From assembly GCA_003427395.1 (NCBI GenBank), contig BFEA01000005.1, forward strand, positions 7,735,446 through 7,770,909: DNA of 35,464 bases, given 5' to 3'. Of this stretch, positions 28,799-35,464 are shown one piece after another. The DNA comes from Chara braunii (Eukaryota; Streptophyta; Charophyceae; Charales; Characeae). Each line of letters starts with the position of its first letter. Position 1 is the first letter of the stretch. A program made the translations under genes and the position numbers. Below the pieces are notes generated by a model. It saw only the letters and a list, made by a program, of their open reading frames with translations. It was not told the origin of the DNA and ran no database searches.

Positions 28799-31700
28799 GA
28801 TGTTCCGGATGATCTTCCTCCATGCGCATGTGTTTTTCATTAGTCTAGCATCTCCTTGTTTTGTTCATACTTGGTGTGATGTTCCGGATGATCTCTCCCT
28901 TTATGTGCATATGTTTTTCGTTGGTCTAGCTACTCATTGTAATGTTCATACTTGGTGTGATGTTCCAGATGATCTCTCCCTTCATGTGCATTTGCTTTTC
29001 GTTGGTCTAGCCACTCATTGTAATGTTCATTCTTAGTGTGATGTTCCGGTTGATCTTCCCTTCACATGCATATGTTTTTCATTAGTCTAGTCACTCATTG
29101 TAATGTTCATACTTGGTGTGATGTTCCGGTTGATCTTCCATTCACATGCATGTGTTTTTCATTAGTCTACTCACTCATTGTCATGTTTATACTTAGTGTA
29201 ATGTACCGGATGATCTTCCCTTCCCATGCACGTGTTTTTCATTAGTTTAGTTACTTATTGTCATGTTCATACTTAGTGTGATGTTCCAGATGATCTTCCC
29301 TTCACATGCATGTGTTTTTCATTAGTCTAGTCACTCATTGTAATTTTCATACTTGGTGTGATGTTCCGGTTGACCTTCCCTTCATATGCATGTGCTTTTC
29401 ATTAGTCTAGCCTCTCTTTGTCAAGTTCATGTTCCGGATCTTTGCCTTGTTGATCCTTTCTCCTTGTGCATGTACTTTCCACTAGTCTAGTCTTTCCTTG
29501 TCAAGTTCATGTTCCGGATCTTTGCTTAGTTAATCTCTTCTCCTTGTGCATTGTCAAGTTCATGTTTCGGATCTTTGCTTAGTTGATCCCTTCTCTTTGT
29601 GCATTGTCAAGTTCATGTTCCGGATCTTTGCTTAGTTGATCTCTTCTCTTTGTGTATTGTCAAGTTCATGCTCCGGATCTTTGCTTAGTTGATCCCTTCT
29701 CTTTGTGCATTGTCAAGTTCATGTTCCGGATCTTTGCTTAGTTGATCCCTTCTCCTTGTGCATGTACTTTCCACTAGTCTAGTCTTTCATTGTCAAAGTT
29801 CATGTTCCGGATCTTTACTTAGTTGATCTCTTCTCCTTGTGCATGTGCTTCCACTAGTCTAGCCTCTCTTTGTCAAGTTTATGTTCCGGATCTTTGCTTA
29901 GTTGATCCCTTTTCTTTGTGCATTGTGAAGTTCATGTTTCGGATATTTACTTAATTGATCCCTTCTCTTTGTGCAAGTACTTTCCACTAGTCTAGTCTTT
30001 CATTGTCAAGTTCATGTTCCAGATCTTTACTTAGTTGATCTCTTCTCCTTGTGCATGTGCTTCCACTAGTCTAACCTCTCTTTGTCAAGTTCATATTCTG
30101 GATCCGTGCTTTGTTGATCCCTTCTCCTTGTGCATGTACTTTCCGCTAGTCTAGTCTTTCCTTGTCAAGTTCATGTTTTGAATCTTTGCTTAGTTGATCC
30201 CTTCTCCTTGTGCATGTAGTTTCCACTGGTCTAGTCTTTCATTGTCAAGTTCATGTTCCGAATTTTTGCTTAGTTGATCCCTTCTCTTTGTGCATTGTCA
30301 AGTTTATGTTCCGGATTTTTGCTTAGTTGATCTCTTCTCCTTGTGCATGTACTTTCCATTAGTCTAGTCTTTCATTGTCAAAGTTCATGTTCCGGATCTT
30401 TACTTACTTGATCTCTTATCCTTGTGCATGTGCTTCCACTAGTCTAGCTTCTTTTTGTCAAGTTCATGTTCCGGATCTTTGCTTAATTGATTCATTTTCT
30501 TTGTGCATTGTCAAGTTCATGTTCCGGATCTTTACTTAATTGATCCCTTCTTTTTGTGCATGTACTTTCCACTAGTCTAGTCTTTTATTGTCAAGTTCAT
30601 GTTCCGGATCTTTACTTAGTTGATCTCTTCTCCTTGTGCATGTGCTTTCACTAGTCCAGCCTCTCTTTGTCAAGTTCATGTTTTGGATCTTTGCTTTGTT
30701 GATCCCTTCTCCTTGTGCATGTACTTTCCGCTAGTCTAGTCTTTCCTTGTCAAGTTCATGTTCTTGATCTTTGCTTAGTTGATCCCTTCTCCTTGTGCAT
30801 GTACTTTTCACTAGTCTAATCTTTCATTGTCAAAGTTCATGTTCCTGATCTTTACTTAGTTTATCTCTTCTCCTTGTGCATGTGCTTCCACTAGTCTAGC
30901 CTCTCTTTGTAAAGTTCATGTTCCGGATCTTTGCTTAGTTGATCTTTTTTTTTTGTGCATTGTCAAGTTCATGTTCCGGATCTTTACTTAATTGATCCCC
31001 TCTCTTTGTGCATGTACTTTCCACTGGTCTAGTCTTTTATTGTCAAGTTCATGTTCCGGATCTTTGCTTTGCTGATATCTTCTCCTTGTGCATGTGTTTT
31101 CTACTAGTCTAGTCTCCCATTGTCAAGTTCAAGTTCCGAAGCTTTTACTTAGTTGAATTCTTTTCCTTTGTGCATGTGCTTCCACTAGTCTAATCTTTCC
31201 TTGTCAAGTTCATGTTCCGGATTCTTACCTTGTTAATCTCTACTCATTGTGGATATGCTTTCCACTAGTCTAGTCTCTCATTGTCAAGTTCATGTTCCGG
31301 ATCTTTACCTTGTTGATCCCTGCTCATTGTGCATGTGCTTTCCACTAGTCAAGTCTCCCATTGTCAAGTTCATGTTCCGGAGCTTTACTTAGCTGAACTC
31401 TTCTCCTTTGTGCATATGCTTCCGCTAGTCTAATCCTTCATTGTCAAGTTCATGTTCCGGAGCTTTACTTAGTTGAACTCTTCTCCTTTGTGCATGTTTT
31501 TCCACTAGTTTAATCCTTCTTTGTCAAGTTCATGTTCCGGATCTTTACCTTGTTGATCTTTACTCATTGTGCATGTGTTTTCCTCTAGTCTAGTCTCTCA
31601 TTGTCAAGTTCATGTTCCGGATCCTTACCTTGTTGATCTCTATTACCTTGTTGATCTCTATTCGTTGTGCATGTGCTTTCCACTAGTCTAGTCTCTCATT

Positions 31701-32510
31701 GTCAAGTTCATGTTCCGGATCTTTACCTTGTTGATCTCTACTCNTGCATGTGCTTTCCACTAGTCTAGTCTCTCATTGTCAAGTTCATGTTCCGGATCTT
31801 TACCTTGTTGATCTCTACTCATTGTGCATGTGCTTTCCACTATTCTAGTCTCCCATTGTCAAGTTCATGTTCCGGATCTTTACCTTGTTGATCTCTACTC
31901 ATTGTGCATGTGCTTTCCACTAGTCTAATCCTTCCTTGTCAAGTTCATGTTTCAGATTTTGACCTTGTTGAACTTTTCTCCTTTATGCATGTGCTTCCAC
32001 TAGTCTAATCCTTCCTTGTCAAGTTCATATTCCAAATATTTTACGTAGTTGAACTCTTCTCCTTTGTGCATGTGCTTCCACTAGTCTAATCCTTCCTTGT
32101 CAAGTTCATGTTCCGGATCTTTACCTTGTTGATCTCTACTCATTGTGCATGTGCTTTCCACTAGTGTAGCCTCTCATTGTCAAGTTCATGTTCCGGATCT
32201 TTACCTTGTTGATCTCTGCTAATTGTGCATGTGTTTTTCACTAGTCTAGTCTCTCATTGTCAAGTTCATATTCCGGATCTTTACCTTGTTTAACTCTTCT
32301 CTTTGTTCATGTGCCTTCCACTAGTCTAGTCTCTCATTGTCAAAGTTCATGTTCCAAATTTTTACTTAGTTGAATTTTCTCTTTGTGCATGTGTCTTCCA
32401 CTAGTCTAGTCACTCATTGTCAAGTTCGTGTTCCAGATCTTTACCTTGTTGATCTCTTCTCTTGGTGCATGTGTTTTCCATTGATCTAGCTTCTCATTGT
32501 CATGATCGTG
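28799..32510. repeat. 80-bp tandem array with 53-bp short units, about 49 units
   Basis: Unit markers (TGTTCC after CAAGTTCA or an equivalent word) recur at intervals of mostly 79-81 bp, from 28801 to 32429. The first nine units (28801-29430) form one subfamily with GGTGTGATGTTCCGG and TTCATTAGTCTAG. Later units read TTCCGGATCTTTGCTTAGTT, CTTGTGCATGTACTTTCCAC, TAGTCTAGTC. Fifty-three-bp units lack ~27 bp, joined at a repeated CAT. From ~31130 two other subfamilies intermix (TTACCTTGTTGATCTCTACT and TTACTTAGTTGAACTCTTCT). A 98-bp unit at 31613-31711 has an 18-bp internal duplication, and an ambiguous base sits at 31744. No coding function is likely. Confidence 0.97.
29722..31052. repeat. Higher-order repeat zone inside the 80-bp array
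   Basis: Successive unit lengths are 81,79,53,80,79,80,80,53 then 81,79,53,80,79,80 then 81,79,53,80. Diagnostic variants recur in step: GTCAAAGTTC at the 81-bp units (29803, 30388, 30840), and TTCCGCTAG at 30141 and 30726. The order gives a block of 585 bp, or 452 bp when the 80+53 pair is absent. Confidence 0.85.
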
Positions 32511-32603
32511 CATAATACTCCACGATTTACTTAGTAAACTTTTTTCTATGGGATGGATGATTGATGTTTGGTTGCTGCTGCGGGGAGCTGATTTAATTAG
32601 AAG

Positions 32604-32765
32604 GTCTTTTTTTTTTTTTTTCTCTCTCTCTCTCCGTTTCCCCCTCCACATCTCTCTCTCTCCCTCTCCTTTTCTCTCTCCCCGTTTTCCCCCCTCCTTC
32701 TCTAGTCTTTTCTTTCCTCCCCCCCTTTTCACTTCGCCTTCACTCTACCTCTCTCCCGTCCCCTC
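32604..32765. repeat. Poly-T and polypyrimidine tract
   Basis: A run of 15 or more T is followed by CT/CCCT-rich sequence to about 32765. Frames through it are compositional. Confidence 0.9.
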
Positions 32766-32769
32766 ACTT

Positions 32770-33940
32770 GACATATAACCAACCCTCCTCCCCTCACTTG
32801 GAAAACATTGCCAGGGTACGGACGGTGACCGAAATCAGACCTCACTTGGTGGAGAAAGAGGACAAGGGGAGGATAGCCGGTCCCTTGTGCCACCAAGAAG
32901 GCAAAAGGAAGGACGTTTGAAAAAGTGGGAGAAAGGCGGGATCCGGAAAAAAACATAAGTTGAAAGAGAGGTTAGTTTGACTCAACAATTTCCCCGACTG
33001 CATGACTATGAGAAGAGAATGGGCTGATTGAGCATCAAGAGGGAACAAAGAGCAGCCAAAGGATTTGAAAAGATAGGCATGTGGGAAGGGCTATGTGTTG
33101 AACCCCAACAGGGGGATTGTATGGATCTCCTTGCTTGTGTGGGATTATGCAGGTGAGTGATGGCTAGAAATGCCTTGAGCGGGATAGGGGCGAGAGGAAT
33201 TGGGCACCAAGAGTGAAATGGAAGAGGAACAAAGGAGCTATGGGACCCTTGACATAGAGCCAACCCACGGAAATGATTTTTGCGCTTGAGGACTTGGAGT
33301 GCAAATGAGAGTGCAATCTTACCAAGGAAATTGTGATGTTATGTGTGCATGCATATGAGGACCCCGAAAAGACTAAGGGGCCTACTTCAATAAGGAAAAC
33401 AACAAATTATGAGACCCGATGGATGCGTAGAGGCGAAGGGGAGGACGACTCCGCCACACCCCGATGACGCCATATAGCCACATTGCTTAGGGAAATGGTG
33501 CGTGGCCTAAGGATGACGCTTAGCCTGTGCACAAGAGAAGAGAAACACTCAAAGAATCCTTGGACTGCCTGCGTATTGGAAGGAGCAATTGCATGAGAAC
33601 ACAACAAAGAATAATAAAAAATCAGCGTTGCGGAACGACCAGCGAGACTACCACCCGGCGTGAGGGCTGAGCTACATCCCCAATGTCAAAGCTCTCTCAC
33701 GCGATGACCCACCCCCATCCATCTCAAAGCACTAGGTGGGGGTGACCTCGGGACGAACGGCCCGCGCCCCGAGCATGAGCGTGGGCGGGCCGAGCCAACT
33801 GGGACCCGCAGTGGGGTCGACTAAGGCTCGAAAATCTACCGGGGTTTGGCCCTACAACGTGCTACCACATCTCCCTTGAAGACAGGCAAAGACAATGACA
33901 CGGTGTTCTCCGCGACGGCGGGATAGATGGAGTGTGGAAT
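32770..33940. other. No gene recognised
   Basis: About 1.2 kb with short frames only. A good 5' splice site, GCAG|GTGAGT, occurs near 33151, after a stretch that reads briefly like protein, but no supporting exon was found. A C/G-rich segment (33640-33850) has a weak inverted pair, CACCCCC/GGGGGTG. Confidence 0.4.
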
Positions 33941-33948
33941 GATCATTG

Positions 33949-33951
<3 letters not shown>

Positions 33952-34039
<88 letters not shown>

Positions 34040-34040
34040 T
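33952..34040. repeat. (GT)n microsatellite
   Basis: About 40 GT dinucleotides, interrupted once by GTAT near 34032. Frames across it (Cys/Val or Thr/His repeats) are artefacts. Confidence 0.97.
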
Positions 34041-34703
34041 ATTCGTATGTTGTAGCAGAACTTCGTGTTTAGACCCGTTATGCACACATATAACATCTAA
34101 ACTATCCAAACATATACTTCAAGTCACCTCACGTAAACGTGTTGTGGACATTCACCAATGCTACAAAACAGTTTTTCCTTCGGTCATTTCGTCATCGGCC
34201 TTTCACAACAGTTTTGCCATTCTGGTTTTCGCCACAAATACCCTCCAATGGCAATGACAACCTGATAGCATTTAGCCAGTATATAAGCGGTTTGCCCCGA
34301 AAAATAAAATAAAAATAAAAATGGTGTGTTCCCTGCACACAGGAGAATGACAACCAAGGAATTTCACAAATTTCATTTTTTGGCCACACACTTTTTTCCT
34401 GTTTTGCCTGTGTCGACGGACGAATGGGGATGAATCTCGTGTCACGCATTATAGAATCGACCAGCGAAAAAGGAAACTTACAATGCTAATAGAACACATT
34501 ATAAAACATCTAGGTAGCAAAACCTGATATCCGACACCCCCATTTTATCAACAATTTTAAATCTGGATGAAATTTCTGGATTAATTCCAAATATGGCAAA
34601 TCAGGCCCTGCACAAAATAGGGTTTTTTCCTAGGCTGTTCTTCTGGGCGCCCAGGCACCCAACTTATACCCGGGCACACGCCTGGGTACCCGGCCTGGCG
34701 TGA
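34041..34703. other. No gene recognised
   Basis: AT-rich DNA with short frames; the 85-codon minus frame (34449-34192) shows no domain. The last ~80 bases are full of overlapping short palindromes (GGGCGCCC, CCCGGGCACACGCCTGGG-like). Confidence 0.45.
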
Positions 34704-34711
34704 TCCCCAGG

Positions 34712-34990
34712 CAGGGTTCCGAGCAGCCCCAAAAAAAAAAAAAAAAAAAAAATCCAAAAAATTATGGAAAAGAAATATGTTGTGTATACAAATGACTTTT
34801 GGCTGAGGGTTACATTAAAATTCCTCACAAAATTGAAGATAATAAAAAAAAAAAACAGAATCACACTAAGGCACGCCCCTTTTAACCCCTTTAGCCCCTT
34901 TCAAACCAATTTATACCCCCCTCCCTTCCCCTTGACAGCCAACTCACAAAAACAACATCGAGTCCGAATTTGAGGTTTTCTGGGAGACTG
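34712..34990 (-). mobile_element. hAT-type MITE, second copy (inverted, end only)
   Basis: CAGGGTTCCGAGC at 34712 followed by CCC and a run of over 20 A mirrors the reverse complement of the 3' end of the element at 5730-6470 (CAGGGTAACCGGC ... CCC + A-run). Beyond the A-run the copies stay alignable: TATGGA, CTGAG..TTACAT...AATTCCT.AC.AAATT, then AAACAGA. So this is a diverged relative in the opposite orientation. The other end and a target duplication were not found before the window ends; the right limit given is where similarity fades. Confidence 0.6.
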
Positions 34991-35464
34991 CAAAAAACAA
35001 GAGGTGGCAAATTTTTTTCCCCCTCATCCTTAACCCAACATGCCATTTTTTTTTTTTTTACCACCCACCCGACTCAAGAATTTTAATTTTCGATTCAAGA
35101 TTACCCCACCGAACCAAAAGAGTTTTTGAAATTTCAGCCCCGCGCCCGGCCCGCCCAACATCCGAATAAAGCGCTCACCCAAACCCACCCGCACCCGCAA
35201 CCGCCCGTGCCATTCCCTTACATGAGGTACATATTCATCGACAACACGACTTTGCAACAAAGACAGTTGAAAGTTTACTATTAACACACCAACAGTATCA
35301 ACAATGCCAGTTGGAGGCTTATTACACCGTGTCAATAATTTTCAGAAAGTCTGGGACGAAACGAATTATAAATCAATCACGATCCAGATTTTAATGAAAT
35401 CCCCTGTAGATTCACGTGTTGATCAAGTCCTTGGGTGCTTATAGTGATTGTACACAGGCCTGTG
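34991..35464. other. No gene recognised; window end
   Basis: C-rich and AT-rich stretches with short frames only. It may hold the rest of the hAT-like element. TGAGGTACAT (about 35223) matches a word inside the 5730 element, but this is too short to rely on. The window ends in the 12-base palindrome CACAGGCCTGTG. Confidence 0.4.

Noticed and set aside
28800-29036. 78-residue repetitive frame in the 80-bp array
   Set aside because: 80 is not a multiple of 3; the frame survives only across three units (79, 81, 81) and stops at once, so it is a by-product of the satellite.
27484-32510. CRISPR-like array
   Set aside because: Units are contiguous tandem repeats without unique spacers, and the context is nuclear eukaryotic DNA.
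33836-34257. Cys/Val and Thr/His repeat proteins across the GT tract
   Set aside because: Dinucleotide repeat translated in several frames.
35453-35464. CACAGGCCTGTG palindrome as a transposon end
   Set aside because: Twelve bases at the window edge with no partner repeat or target duplication visible.

Overview
This window looks like repeat-rich, gene-poor nuclear DNA from a streptophyte alga. The best guess is a charophyte such as Chara braunii. That inference rests on three things. The first is a decayed Myb/SANT-like gene of a form I associate with Chara. The second is the mixture of chromodomain Ty3/gypsy, LINE, hAT and tRNA-derived debris. The third is the complete absence of operons, Shine-Dalgarno sites or other bacterial signs. 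The species call was not tested by any search. No intact conventional gene was found; almost every recognisable coding stretch is broken.

Layout. 1-222: a 120-bp foldback followed by a TA microsatellite. 469-2096 (minus): a Myb/SANT-like gene with at least three frame changes and two stops near its 3' end. 2880-3010 and 9395-9500: copies of a tRNA-like (SINE-like) repeat. 4415-7870: purine-rich charged coding debris leading to a LINE endonuclease domain, interrupted by a 741-bp non-autonomous hAT-type element with 8-bp target duplications (5730-6470). 10391-12979: the 3' half of a chromovirus pol (RNase H, integrase, chromodomain), kept in one reading frame over 2.5 kb and disabled only by seven stop codons. 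13.6-14.5 kb: short minisatellites.

14.7-21.0 kb: the most unusual stretch. It is a decayed, coding-dense block containing three diverged copies of a ~105-residue module that I cannot assign to any family, several other unassigned open frames (two of them overlapping), then a gag-like segment abutting a retroelement integrase. No RT, protease or RNase H was recognised in it. It may be one decayed element or several nested ones.

21-27 kb: no genes. It contains a field of repeated TATTTTTAG motifs (23.6-23.9 kb), a GC-rich minisatellite, a 161-bp tandem duplication, and a dispersed family of hairpins with the conserved stem GCAGTCCG/CGGACTGC. 27.15-32.5 kb: a pyrimidine tract, then a 91-bp tandem array whose marker repeats at exactly 91 bp over 13 consecutive intervals, then an 80-bp array with 53-bp short units arranged into higher-order repeats of about 452/585 bp. 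32.5-35.46 kb: low-complexity and unassigned DNA, a GT microsatellite, and the start of a second, inverted copy of the hAT-type element.

The parts do not form a pathway. They are layers of mobile-element insertion, decay and tandem amplification. All coordinates and readings were made by eye.
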